Shown here piece after piece: positions 18,323-26,850 of a DNA stretch of 34,788 bases (positions are counted from its first letter, which is position 1; each line of letters starts with the position of its first letter). Source of the DNA: Methyloglobulus morosus KoM1 (GTDB lineage Bacteria > Pseudomonadota > Gammaproteobacteria > Methylococcales > Methylomonadaceae); contig NZ_AYLO01000162.1 of the NCBI RefSeq assembly GCF_000496735.2, positions 1 through 34,788 of the forward strand, in the 5' to 3' direction. Under the pieces are notes generated by a model, which saw nothing but the letters and a program-made list of their open reading frames with translations, ran no database searches and was not told where the DNA came from. The translations under genes were made by a program, and so were the position numbers.

Positions 18323-18889
18323 TTACATAAGATAACGTTTGAATGCGTAATCAATGCTCCATTTACCGGCACCACCAAACAGCAAAGGGAAAAACATTGT
18401 CAGAAAAATCAAGGGCAGTTTAAAATTACCAAAACCGGTGTCAGTGATAGCGTATCCTTGCCAAAAGTCAGACCAGTGCCGCAAGTCAGTAGGCCAATGC
18501 GCCACTTGGATCGCGACGATAGTTAAAATCATCAGCGCCAAAGAGAAAAACCGCGTCGCCAAGCCCAACGCCAAAGCAATCGAACCGATGATTTCAAGCC
18601 ACGTTGACATAATCCATAGTGATTCGCCTGATAGCAGGCTAAAAGGAAAAGGGAACACCATGTCGTTGAACCAGTTTTCGCCTTCATATTTCATGACCCC
18701 AGCCTCCCAAAATTCATACGCCAGGATAATGCGCAGCAAGAGTGGCGGCAATTGATCTGCTCCTCGGCTCAGGAACGTAGTGGTTTTTTGGTAGTCTGTG
18801 GCAACTTTTTTATAAATGTTATTGCATACACTGTTAGTGGCGCTGACGACTGAAGTTGATCTGGTTTTGTATGAGCTATTATCATTCAT
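18323..18889 (-). CDS. DoxX-family membrane protein of the metallophore operon (HvfD-type)
   Basis: The protein has 188 residues with about four hydrophobic helices: LPPLLLRIILAYEFWEAG, a central LEIIGSIALALGLATRFF, LALMILTIVAIQVA and PLIFLTMFFPLLFGGAG. The order and the GKWSIDY end are typical of the DoxX/DoxD family. DoxX proteins regularly accompany DUF692/DUF2063 metallophore operons; their exact role is not settled, with membrane redox or peptide handling suggested. An N-terminal extension of about 45 polar residues precedes the first helix. The ATG lies inside the end of the DUF2063 gene (8-bp overlap, 18882-18889), so it is translationally coupled. It is the last gene of the operon. 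Confidence 0.9.
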   Translation of the reverse strand: MNDNSSYKTRSTSVVSATNSVCNNIYKKVATDYQKTTTFLSRGADQLPPLLLRIILAYEFWEAGVMKYEGENWFNDMVFPFPFSLLSGESLWIMSTWLEIIGSIALALGLATRFFSLALMILTIVAIQVAHWPTDLRHWSDFWQGYAITDTGFGNFKLPLIFLTMFFPLLFGGAGKWSIDYAFKRYLM

Positions 18890-19694
18890 GGACTGTTCCC
18901 ACTATAATTTGCTGTTGTTTCAGGTTATTTAATATGTCACGACAAAATGTCAGGAATTGTACGTGATCGGAATGGCGCAATTCCAAAGCCAATTGTGTTG
19001 CGGCTTGTTCCCCCGTCCTGAAATTGTCCTGCAACAATTCGATTAAGCGCAATGTGGCGGGATTCGTCTCTATGAAATGGACGCCGTATTGTTCATCTCT
19101 CAAACCAATTAGGTGAGCGCTTTCTTCTTTATAATTAACGGTTTCCCATTCCTTCCAGTAAGTCCAGTTCTCATCTGATGGCATAATAGTTTGCACAGGA
19201 TAGTGATAATGTAACAAGTGCATCACCGGATTGAGTACTGGTATGGTTGCTAATAAGTCGGATGCGGCTGGTTTAGCAGCAATGGGGTTGTTTTGCGCAG
19301 TCTCCAACACCAATTCCATCCATTCAAAATGAGCCAATTCAGAGAAGAAGGCGGGCAAGGCCATGTCCGGCGTTTCATTGAGCAAATAATTGATGAACTC
19401 ATCTGGAATATCCCGGTATAGCGGCGATTCGCAGCAATGTTCTTTAATAAAGAGTTTGACCAATTGTTGCCATCGGTCAGATTCCAGCAATTCACGGCAA
19501 ACCGGGAAGCAAGCATCCAAGCTACCCTCAATCTTGTTGTACATCAGCTTGGCGTAAACACTGATGCGGGCGGGTAAAATAGCTGCTAAGGCTTCCGTTT
19601 CCACTGGATCGCGCAGATAATCGACAAATTTCCTTTGGTATCCAAAAAACTCGGGTTCGATGTTATGCAAGGCTAGCATTTCCGGTCGTGACAC
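18882..19694 (-). CDS. hvfC: DUF2063 partner of the MNIO enzyme (HvfC/BufC-type)
   Basis: The N-terminal half (residues 15-110) is a DUF2063 domain: YQRKFVDYLRDP, then ARISVYAKLMYNKIEGSLDACFPV, the usual helical region, and HFEWMELVLE near residue 130. The C-terminal half is the winged-helix-like HvfC region. In characterised systems this protein recruits the precursor peptide to the DUF692 enzyme and is needed for modification. The start is GTG 19694: an AGGAG ribosome site sits 6 bases upstream and overlaps the stop of the preceding gene; the in-frame ATG at residue 6 lacks such a site. It is 9 bases from hvfB and overlaps the DoxX gene. Confidence 0.92.
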   Translation of the reverse strand: MSRPEMLALHNIEPEFFGYQRKFVDYLRDPVETEALAAILPARISVYAKLMYNKIEGSLDACFPVCRELLESDRWQQLVKLFIKEHCCESPLYRDIPDEFINYLLNETPDMALPAFFSELAHFEWMELVLETAQNNPIAAKPAASDLLATIPVLNPVMHLLHYHYPVQTIMPSDENWTYWKEWETVNYKEESAHLIGLRDEQYGVHFIETNPATLRLIELLQDNFRTGEQAATQLALELRHSDHVQFLTFCRDILNNLKQQQIIVGTVHE

Positions 19695-19703
19695 AACTAA
19701 CTC

Positions 19704-20552
19704 CTACGCACTTTGTTGGACATGGCGGGTGTACCATAGATATTGTGATGTTTCAATTTGTTCGACTTCTTTAAGTAGGTCGGCTAAAGGAGGGATATTC
19801 ACATCCCGCTCAAGCAAAGTAGGGAACAAGCCGAATTGTTCGTAAGCCATTTCCAGCAATTGCCAGACTGGGTCAATCACGGCTTGTCCGTGAGAGTCGA
19901 TAATCAAATCGGGGCTGTCATGGTCATGACCCGCTACATGCCCATAGACAATGCGGTCTCCAGGAAGACCCAGCAGAAATTTGACCGGATCGTATCCGTG
20001 ATTAACGCTGTTTACGTAGATATTATTGACATCCAAGTGTAGCCAACAATCAGCTTCATCAAGTACAGCCCGAATAAAGGTCAATTCATCCATGTCTGCG
20101 ATGGGTGAAGAGACATAATATGAGGCATTTTCAATGGCAATACGCCGCTCTAAAATATCTTGGGTTTGCCTGATGCGTTGTGCGGTAAAGTACACAGCCT
20201 CTTCTGTAAACGGGATCGGGAACAGGTCGTACAAATGCCCACGATCAGCGCAGTAGCTCAAATGTTCGGTATATAGCCTAATCCGATGATCGGTTAAAAA
20301 CGACTTTATTCTCTTCAAAAAATCCAAATCTAGGGGGTCTGGACCGCCGATGGAAAGAGACAAGCCGTGGGCGACAAAAGGGTAACGCTCGGTAAACCAC
20401 CGGAAATCATTTGCTCGTTTACCCCCCAAGTCTATCCAATTTTCAGGTGAAACTTCAAAAAAACTAATGAGAGGTGGAACCCCGGCCATCAACGGGAGCA
20501 TAAGCTCCCGCCGAAGACCTAGCCCGGCTCCGTCAAGTTGGATTCTGGTCAT
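19704..20552 (-). CDS. hvfB: DUF692 multinuclear iron oxidase (MNIO) modifying the metallophore peptide
   Basis: This is a TIM-barrel DUF692 enzyme of 282 residues, the family of MbnB, TglH and HvfB/BufB. It uses an iron cluster and oxygen to oxidise cysteines of a precursor peptide into oxazolone/thioamide or thiooxazole groups. Candidate metal ligands visible in order are FFEVSPENW (E33), AHGLSLS (H62), TEHLSY (E96/H97), IENASYY (E141), LDVNN (D174), HVAGHDH (H205, H209, H211), DSHG (D219/H221) and LERD (E248), as expected for an active enzyme. The chosen start is ATG 20552, preceded by AAGGGA at a good distance and 19 bases after the precursor stop; an upstream in-frame ATG at 20621 would overlap the precursor gene and add non-family residues. 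Cytoplasmic. Confidence 0.94.
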   Translation of the reverse strand: MTRIQLDGAGLGLRRELMLPLMAGVPPLISFFEVSPENWIDLGGKRANDFRWFTERYPFVAHGLSLSIGGPDPLDLDFLKRIKSFLTDHRIRLYTEHLSYCADRGHLYDLFPIPFTEEAVYFTAQRIRQTQDILERRIAIENASYYVSSPIADMDELTFIRAVLDEADCWLHLDVNNIYVNSVNHGYDPVKFLLGLPGDRIVYGHVAGHDHDSPDLIIDSHGQAVIDPVWQLLEMAYEQFGLFPTLLERDVNIPPLADLLKEVEQIETSQYLWYTRHVQQSA

Positions 20553-20571
20553 GACGGGATTCCCTTGTCGC

Positions 20572-20907
20572 TTATTTTGCTTTGGCAGGTGCCGCTGGAG
20601 CCATGCTGCCGCTACAACCACCTTCCTTCATTTTCATTTTGTTGGCACCGCATTTACCTTCGCCACACTTGCCTTCTTTTGCTTTCCCAGCGGCAGCGTT
20701 GCAAGCACCTTCTTTCATCTTATTGCCACATTTGCCATCACTGGATTTGCCTTCAGCACTTTTGTCTGCTGTAACTTCGGCCATTTGTGTAGCAGTGGTG
20801 ACTTTTTGCAACGCAAACGGATTTTCTGTAGCTTGTGCCACCTGTGATGCCAATAAAGAAACGGCTATGGCACTACTTAAAGAAGTGATCAATTTTGTTT
20901 TATTCAT
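20572..20907 (-). CDS. hvfA: HvfA/bufferin-type RiPP metallophore precursor
   Basis: The precursor has 111 residues: a Sec signal (about 1-26, ending AQA), then ENPF, a feature of this group, then a Lys/Gly/Glu-rich tail. Five cysteines lie at 60, 69, 81, 86 and 98. Two are in exact EGKCG cores (78-82 and 83-87), one in DGKCG, and the others in EGACN and EGGCS. EGKCG is the motif whose Cys is oxidised by the adjacent MNIO enzyme in Haemophilus HvfA and Caulobacter bufferin, giving a copper-binding peptide that is exported and protects against excess copper. There is an AGGAAA ribosome site before ATG 20907. It leads the hvfABCD operon. The mature peptide would act in the periplasm. Confidence 0.92.
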   Translation of the reverse strand: MNKTKLITSLSSAIAVSLLASQVAQATENPFALQKVTTATQMAEVTADKSAEGKSSDGKCGNKMKEGACNAAAGKAKEGKCGEGKCGANKMKMKEGGCSGSMAPAAPAKAK

Positions 20908-21329
20908 GATGTGAGTTTCCTGTAGTTTATTTATGTAGAAAGTTTTCGACAGGCCGGATGCTTGTCAGTGGTAAGGTTAGTTGCAATGCCTGCTTCTAAC
21001 GGCGATTAGTCGAGTGTAGGATCAATTCCTTACAAATAAATTTGGGTAAGGTAAAAAATATATTGGCTTTAACAACACGTAAAGGCCATTTGAAACTGGA
21101 TATTTCAAGTTTTGAGGAAAAGTTCTATTGATGAGCTGTTTCTTATAATTTCGACTACCTAATTTTTGTAGTGACTTACCCAGTATTCTTTTCGGAAAAA
21201 GACCACAAACATCTCTTGGTTTTATTTTTTGTTACAAATGTAAGGTTTTTGTCTTCATACGACTAAATCCATACAAGCTATATACAATATAGCAATTAAA
21301 TATGTGGGATATAAATTCCAGTTCGATAA
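20908..21329. promoter_or_regulatory. Divergent regulatory region between hvfA and the NarL-type regulator
   Basis: This 422-bp intergenic region must hold the promoters of both flanking genes. Toward hvfA a GGAAT (complement of 21025-21029) is followed after 12 bases by CGACTAA (complement of 21006-21012), which loosely resembles an ECF-type promoter with a leader of about 95 bases; this is weak. Near the regulator start there is a perfect dyad (listed separately). No ORF of note. Confidence 0.5.
21277..21293. promoter_or_regulatory. Perfect dyad just upstream of the NarL-type regulator
   Basis: GCTATATACAATATAGC has exact 7-bp arms around ACA and ends 36 bases before the ATG at 21330, where an autoregulatory operator would sit. 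Another short dyad, TTACA-AA-TGTAA, lies at 21232-21243. Confidence 0.45.
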
Positions 21330-22007
21330 ATGTCGGTTAAAAATAAAAATAGCAAAAAAAATCCGCCTAAGTCGGTGGTACTTGTCGATGATAAAGTCTT
21401 GTATCGGGAAGCCTTGGCTGGGCATCTCTCGAAACATTGCCTGAATGTAATTGGCGCATTTGGATTTCATGAGCTTGCATCAGATCCACTTAATGTCTTG
21501 CAACCAGATATTGTGTTGGGATCCCCTAATTTAAATGATGAAGGTGACATTCAACCCATCTTGTCATTGATAAAAGCTTCTAAAGAATGTCCGGTATTGC
21601 TTATCTCTCCGCCCTATTGTTCGAAACTCGTTTCAGAGCTAATCCATGCAGGTATTGCAGGGATTGTTTTGAAAACACAGCCTTTTAACATTTTACTTAA
21701 AGCAATAGAAAGGGTCATATCCAACGAGCTATGGTTTGATAGGGCCTTGATCACTTCCGTGCTTAAGAACTCAAGCTATCCAGGCCAATTTATGGTTAAC
21801 CAACATCATGGCCTGGGAAGTTTGTCAAAACGAGAAAGGGAGGTTGCCAACTTGGTAGCAAAAGGATTTAACACGGCATCTATTTCCAAAAAATTAAATA
21901 TATGTGAAAAAACTGTCCAGAATCATATTTATTCAATTTATGGAAAACTTGGGGTCAAAGATCGCCTCGAGTTGGCGAGGTTTGTCAGTGACAATGGCAA
22001 AGCTTAA
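21330..22007 (+). CDS. NarL/FixJ-type response regulator with a pseudo-receiver
   Basis: The protein has 225 residues. An N-terminal receiver-like domain (14-135) keeps the acidic pocket (VLVDD, D20/D21) and the conserved Lys (K115 in VLKTQP), but the phospho-acceptor position reads PDIVLGSPNLND: Ser65 stands where Asp is expected. The C-terminal LuxR helix-turn-helix (about 163-218, LSKREREVANLVAKGF and ISKKLNICEKTVQNHIYSIY) is intact. It is therefore probably not controlled by ordinary phosphorylation. No histidine kinase is nearby. It lies between, and diverges from, the metallophore operon, with the multicopper oxidase cluster downstream, so it is a candidate controller of either. The ATG has no clear ribosome site; no better start is in frame. 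Confidence 0.88.
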   Translation: MSVKNKNSKKNPPKSVVLVDDKVLYREALAGHLSKHCLNVIGAFGFHELASDPLNVLQPDIVLGSPNLNDEGDIQPILSLIKASKECPVLLISPPYCSKLVSELIHAGIAGIVLKTQPFNILLKAIERVISNELWFDRALITSVLKNSSYPGQFMVNQHHGLGSLSKREREVANLVAKGFNTASISKKLNICEKTVQNHIYSIYGKLGVKDRLELARFVSDNGKA

Positions 22008-22690
22008 CGGGATTTAACTTTATATCTGTCCACAATTTGTTAATTGTCTATGAATTTTATGCGGGGAACCCAATTAAATTTAACGACAAAGCCAGCTAGC
22101 CTCAACTCCTCTTATATCTGACCAATCAAATAGATACTCCATATTTCTAACCAAGTTCCTTTCAAATATTTACTCAGTGATTGGGTCAAATATCCCAAAT
22201 ATTATTAGGTAAAAACTGCCCAGAATAATGAGCTTTTTTACTCAAGACAGACATAAATTCAATATGTTAGTTTAATGATGTATGTAATTTAAGCAGTCGT
22301 TACATGCAATCAATAAAATTTTTGAGTGTCTGCTGATGCAACTAAGTTAGCCAACTGGGGGCTAGGATAAGCCCTATCAGAAAATACTGGCTATTGGAAC
22401 TTACATAAGAAAGTAATTTTTCACGGTATTTATGTGAATTCCTTCACGGAAACATAAATTGGCTTCTTCTACAAGAAGACAGATGCCTGACGATTAGGCT
22501 TTTGTTTGTATTGGGGGCATAAACTTAAGCGCATTAAGGAAGATGTTGTTCTCCCAAAAATTAGCTTGTAGCTTTCAATTTTAGGGTATCGCGCAAACCT
22601 TAAGCCTACATTAAAACTAACAATAAGACCGCCTTAAAGATTCTTAGTGATTTGAAAAGCGAATATTCACATATTAGAGAGGAAGTAAAA
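22008..22690. other. 683-bp upstream region of the multicopper oxidase cluster
   Basis: AT-rich with no ORF I can support. It contains ATTTATGT (22428-22435) and its exact reverse complement ACATAAAT (22452-22459), with a direct repeat TTCACGG at 22420-22426 and 22443-22449 woven through the dyad. This is a plausible regulator site about 230 bases before the oxidase gene. No recognisable terminator for the regulator gene is seen. Confidence 0.5.
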
Positions 22691-24451
22691 ATGGCAACAA
22701 GACGTGAAGTATTAAAGTTAGGGGCGATTGGGACAGGTATAACTCTCCTTGCACCTAAACTCGGTATGGCCGACCTGGTTTTTCCAGATGGCTTTCGCCA
22801 AAGTATTTTAGATAATCCAAGCCCTCCAGTAACACCATTTGTTGTACCGTTGAATGTCATGCCGATTGCTAAGGCAGTGCGCGAGAGTTTTTTGACAACG
22901 CCAGAAGGTGGCGGCACACCCGTCGATCCCCATCGTCATCAGCGTTTTAACGAATTTAAGCCTAAAAAATTTTACGTCAACTATATCGAAGAATTTCTAT
23001 GGCAGTACCATACCGATCCGCCTTATAACACTGGATCTTGGGCTTGGGGTTTCCGTGAGCCGGGCATGAAAACAGGTATCACGCCTGGCTTAACCTTCCA
23101 TGCAAAATATGGCGAACCAGTTTTTTTACGCCGTATAAACAACCTACCGCCTGTGGGTTCAGCGAATGTAGGTTTTGCGCTCCCAAGCACAACGATCCAT
23201 TTACATAATGGACATACAGCATCTGAAAGTGACGGCATTCCGCAAGATTTCTTCAATCCGGGTGAGCATTGGGATCATCATTACGCCAATTTTCCGGCCG
23301 GTTTTGATGAGCGTGAAATCATGACAACGCTCTGGTATCACGACCACCGTGAAAATTTTACTGCGCCAAATGTTTATGCAGGCTTGAATGGTTTTTATCT
23401 GCTTTTCGATGAAAAAGATGCTAATGATGAAACCAAATTAGGTACATTTCGTTTACCTAGTGGCAAATATGATGTTCCTCTCATTCTTCATGACTGCCAG
23501 TTTGATCAGAACGGACAGCCGGTATGGGATTTTTCCGATCCTACACCGACAACGGATCCGGCAACTGGTGAATATATCGGCAGTGAAATGTATACAACGT
23601 TCGGCATGTTGGGCGACCGTTTCACTGTTAACCGAATCATCCAGCCTTATTTCAAGGTCGAAGCACGTAAATACCGTTTCCGTGTCCTTAATGGTGGGCC
23701 GTCTAGGCTCTATCAACTGTACTTACAAAAAGAAGGTACCCCGGATAAATTTGATCCATTAGTTGTAATTTCTACAGATGGTAATCTGTTACCTGCACCA
23801 ATTGTAGCTGACCATATCAGGCTAGGTGTTGCCCAACGGCATGATATTATTATTGATTTTTCAAAATATCAGCCCGGCGACCAAATCTATCTGGTTAACC
23901 GGATGGAAATGCGCAGCGATGGAGCAGGTTGGTCCGGTAGGTTACTGGATCAAGGCGACCAAATCATGCGTTTCGACGTAATCGCGGCAACCGGCCCCGA
24001 CCCTAGTCGCATCCCTGCGAAAATGCGTGAACTTCCAGAAATTAGAATGGATAAAGTCAGAAGAGAACGGTTATTCGTTTTTGATTATGACAATGGCTTG
24101 TGGACCATCAATGGAAAATTATTTGATCCCAATCGCTCTGACGCGCTGATAGAACAAGGCAGCGCCGAAATCTGGACGTTCAGGAATGCCGGTGATTCCT
24201 GGATGCATCCTATCCATACCCATTTTGAAGAGTTCCAAATACTGGAAATTAACGGCAGACCGTTAGGTAAGGATGATGTTGATCGGGCCAGAAAAGACGT
24301 AATTATGCTTGGGCCAAACGAAGAGGTTAAATTTTACTCACGCTGGCGGGATTTCTTGGGCAAACATGTTATGCACTGCCACAATGTGGTTCATGAAGAT
24401 CATGCAATGATGATTCGGTGGGATATTGTTCCACCTGGGCAAGGCGATTAA
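22691..24451 (+). CDS. Tat-exported multicopper oxidase
   Basis: All four copper motifs are present (numbered from ATG 22691): HLHNGH (H170, H172), WYHDH (H217, H219), HPIHTH (506-511) and HCHNVVHEDHAM (562-573), which supply the trinuclear site plus the type 1 Cys563, His568 and Met573. It should therefore oxidise a substrate or metal ion and reduce oxygen to water. The N-terminus TRREVLKLG followed by a hydrophobic stretch is a twin-arginine signal, so it is exported folded with copper. The start is ATG 22691 with AGAGGAAG 6 bases upstream; a longer frame from 22652 adds residues before the Tat motif and lacks a ribosome site. The three-domain form resembles CotA/CueO-type oxidases; the natural substrate (Cu(I), Mn(II), Fe(II) or an organic) cannot be told. 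First gene of a likely operon with the next two. Confidence 0.95.
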   Translation: MATRREVLKLGAIGTGITLLAPKLGMADLVFPDGFRQSILDNPSPPVTPFVVPLNVMPIAKAVRESFLTTPEGGGTPVDPHRHQRFNEFKPKKFYVNYIEEFLWQYHTDPPYNTGSWAWGFREPGMKTGITPGLTFHAKYGEPVFLRRINNLPPVGSANVGFALPSTTIHLHNGHTASESDGIPQDFFNPGEHWDHHYANFPAGFDEREIMTTLWYHDHRENFTAPNVYAGLNGFYLLFDEKDANDETKLGTFRLPSGKYDVPLILHDCQFDQNGQPVWDFSDPTPTTDPATGEYIGSEMYTTFGMLGDRFTVNRIIQPYFKVEARKYRFRVLNGGPSRLYQLYLQKEGTPDKFDPLVVISTDGNLLPAPIVADHIRLGVAQRHDIIIDFSKYQPGDQIYLVNRMEMRSDGAGWSGRLLDQGDQIMRFDVIAATGPDPSRIPAKMRELPEIRMDKVRRERLFVFDYDNGLWTINGKLFDPNRSDALIEQGSAEIWTFRNAGDSWMHPIHTHFEEFQILEINGRPLGKDDVDRARKDVIMLGPNEEVKFYSRWRDFLGKHVMHCHNVVHEDHAMMIRWDIVPPGQGD

Positions 24452-24495
24452 AACGTCCTTTTACTCACTGAATTTGACAAGATATAGAGGTAGTT

Positions 24496-25164
24496 ATGAA
24501 CAATAAAAACCAAGACGTTTCAGCCCGGAATTCCAAAATGGGACTTAGAAAGTTGTTAGCGAAAGCTTTTTTACCACCACCTACCCAGGGGAGGGGGGGT
24601 AACCAGTTTCCTGAAGCTGTAGTTACTTCACACAACGGTAAAACCTATCGTTTTTACAGCGACTTAATTCGCGATAAAGTGGTGGTCGTGCATTTTATGA
24701 CCCTGGATAGCCAACAGCATTTTCCTTCATTGGCCCATCTTTCGCAGTTAGCCCAGCAGTTTTGGGATGAATTAGGTGAGAAGGTCAATCTGTATTCGAT
24801 CACCACCGATCCAGTACGGGATACCTCAGAAAGGCTCGCTGCTTATGCTGAAGTTCACGGTATTCCTGCAGGCTGGCATTTAATCCGTCCCTCAGAGAAC
24901 GATGTAAAAACGATCAGTAGTCGGTTTGCTAGACATTTACCCCAGCATCAACCGAAAGAAGGCTTTGATTTACGGATGGTACATTGCGGGAATGCCAAAA
25001 CAGGCATTTGGAGCGCTTTTGCCGCCGACGCGGAATCGGGCAAATCAGCAATGCGCGTGAGCGGATTGTACGGAGGTAGCCGTCCGAATGGTGAGCTTAG
25101 GCGTGCCGGCCCTGTGCTACTGAGCGAACAGCACAGAGACAAAACCAGCAACCGTGATGTGTAA
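24496..25164 (+). CDS. SCO/thioredoxin-fold protein lacking the CxxxC copper site
   Basis: The protein has 222 residues with the SCO fold pattern: FPEAVVTSHNGKTYRFYSDL, KVVVVHFMT, a peptide where CxxxCP should be, VNLYSITTDPVRDT, and MVHCGN near the C-terminal end. The motif reads SQQHFP (Ser72 and Phe76 instead of the two Cys), so normal copper transfer or disulphide chemistry is lost. The SCO His is retained (H163) and followed by Cys164. No signal peptide or membrane helix is evident, unlike ordinary SCO proteins, although residues 15-30 are amphipathic. It lies 44 bases after the oxidase gene with ribosome site AGAGG. A structural or regulatory role is possible; assignment to the SCO family rests on pattern only. 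Confidence 0.78.
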   Translation: MNNKNQDVSARNSKMGLRKLLAKAFLPPPTQGRGGNQFPEAVVTSHNGKTYRFYSDLIRDKVVVVHFMTLDSQQHFPSLAHLSQLAQQFWDELGEKVNLYSITTDPVRDTSERLAAYAEVHGIPAGWHLIRPSENDVKTISSRFARHLPQHQPKEGFDLRMVHCGNAKTGIWSAFAADAESGKSAMRVSGLYGGSRPNGELRRAGPVLLSEQHRDKTSNRDV

Positions 25165-25222
25165 TTATCTCCAGGCTACTAGCACTGGAGTTCCAGAAGT
25201 ATTTGAGGAACGGAGTTAAATT

Positions 25223-26827
25223 ATGATAAAGCAAAAATTTCGATACGGCCGTTTGCTATTTGCCATAACGGCTTCTTTGGGCGGAATTGCAGTTGCAAAC
25301 GCTGCCTGTGTACCTGTTAAGCCAAGGCCACCAGCACCTGCAGTGACGATTTCACCGGACGGCAAGACGACAACCGTAATAACCCCAGAGGGTGCATTTC
25401 CTCCACAGGACCCTTTTCTCCATCCGCCAGGAAGCAATCATCTACCAACAATCTATGAAAATTATTGTGATGGCAACGGTGTTGAAATCCTGAATACAGT
25501 CCCTTCGACACCCGAGCATCCTTACAATTTGCACCCGGATCCTGTTGTTTCGGAGATTGATAAAGCCTCTCCATCGGATGACTTAATCACCGCTTTCAAA
25601 CAGCTCACGAAAAAACCGGTTGACAAAGCAGCTATACAAAGGGCTATCGATATTCTGGAAGGCAACCCGATACCGGGCAGAAATTACAGCGGTCTCCCTG
25701 TACTCCACTATAAAGGCCCGGAAAAGGTGAAGGTTGTCACTCCAACTTTTGATAGCAATGGCATCAAAACTGGTGGGATAGTCGATATACACCAAATCTG
25801 GTACGGTGACCATATCGAATCGGATACGGCTTTTGTCGATCCTTCAGCTGTGTTGGACGTGCCATGGACTATCCGTTATACCGTCGACACCCTCAACCAG
25901 GGACACGAGGATTTTGCACCGATGGTCATGTACTTCGACGATCCGGCTCTGAGTCCTCCGGGGTCGCCCCCAATGCCCAATGTTATGTTTGACCAAACAT
26001 TTTTCCCTATGAACGATGGCACGCGTACCGTCTATGAAATCGCGATGGGGCAAGGGAAATATTACAATTTGAGTTATCATTGGGGTTGGCGCAAACACCC
26101 ACCAAGAGTACAGGTAACCGAAAACGCAAGAAAAAAAATTGGCGGTGTAAGTTTGCCTGAATTCGAAAGTAACGTTTTTGGCCCTCATCCATCCGCAAGT
26201 GAAGCTGAAAAGCTAGCGGCTATCGCCAAAATTGGCGATCTTGCGCCTGAAAAGCGGATGTGGAATACCCTGCAGGTTGCTAAGGCTAATGGTAGGGCAT
26301 CCGTATCTGATATTGTGGCGTTAAACCGTGCGTTTGACCAATGGCAAAATCGGAATAAACTACCGGATGGTGTGAAACTTGATCCAGATAGCGATTGGAC
26401 TTTATTTTTTGTTAACAATACCATTTACGGTGAAATTAAAGGCAACACGATTGGTGGGCATACCGAATACGATGGTTGGACGACCAGGGGTAAAACGGTC
26501 AAAATCAAACTCCTCAATGGCGACCATTTTGACCACGCCTACTTCAATATAGATTTTGGTGGCCGACGCGGTTGGGAAAACACCTTCCAATCCACCAAGG
26601 CAATTGGTGGGGCCGGTCAATGGTTTACTTTTGGTCGAGCTAACTGGTGGGTTAATGCAGGATTCCCTGTTATGATAATCACACCTCCTGCAACGGGTAC
26701 CGGTGCGAGTACAGTCGTGGGCGAACATAATGTTGTATTGACTATGAATTTCGAACCTTCCAGGCGTATCCGCTGGTATCAATTCGATCCATTCCATCAC
26801 GATACAGCGGTATGGTCGATTCATTAA
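25223..26827 (+). CDS. Exported protein of unknown family, 534 aa, in the multicopper oxidase operon
   Basis: I do not recognise this family. It has a Sec signal (about 1-28, ending VANA) followed at once by a Cys and a Pro-rich linker. The mature part is rich in His and aromatic residues: VDIHQIWYGDHIESDT, QGHEDFAPMVMYFDD, YHWGWRKHPPR, LLNGDHFDHAYFNIDFGG, EHNVVLTMNFEP and a C-terminus DPFHHDTAVWSIH. Several beta-strand-like segments suggest an extracytoplasmic beta-rich fold. Clustered His suggests metal binding, which is inference. Ribosome site GGAG before ATG 25223; 58 bases after the SCO-like gene. It is probably a partner or substrate-binding component of the oxidase. Confidence 0.85.
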   Translation: MIKQKFRYGRLLFAITASLGGIAVANAACVPVKPRPPAPAVTISPDGKTTTVITPEGAFPPQDPFLHPPGSNHLPTIYENYCDGNGVEILNTVPSTPEHPYNLHPDPVVSEIDKASPSDDLITAFKQLTKKPVDKAAIQRAIDILEGNPIPGRNYSGLPVLHYKGPEKVKVVTPTFDSNGIKTGGIVDIHQIWYGDHIESDTAFVDPSAVLDVPWTIRYTVDTLNQGHEDFAPMVMYFDDPALSPPGSPPMPNVMFDQTFFPMNDGTRTVYEIAMGQGKYYNLSYHWGWRKHPPRVQVTENARKKIGGVSLPEFESNVFGPHPSASEAEKLAAIAKIGDLAPEKRMWNTLQVAKANGRASVSDIVALNRAFDQWQNRNKLPDGVKLDPDSDWTLFFVNNTIYGEIKGNTIGGHTEYDGWTTRGKTVKIKLLNGDHFDHAYFNIDFGGRRGWENTFQSTKAIGGAGQWFTFGRANWWVNAGFPVMIITPPATGTGASTVVGEHNVVLTMNFEPSRRIRWYQFDPFHHDTAVWSIH

Positions 26828-26850
26828 CTAAATAAACTGCACTAAATTGT

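Noticed and set aside
20553-20621. Earlier ATG for the DUF692 enzyme
   Set aside because: It overlaps the end of the precursor gene and adds residues outside the family; ATG 20552 has its own ribosome site.
22652-22690. Earlier ATG for the multicopper oxidase
   Set aside because: It would put 13 extra residues before the Tat motif, and the good AGAGGAAG ribosome site serves the ATG at 22691.
26402-26824. Minus-strand open frame of 140 codons opposite the 534-residue gene
   Set aside because: It is antisense to a gene with a signal peptide and a good ribosome site, has no ribosome site of its own and no recognisable motif.
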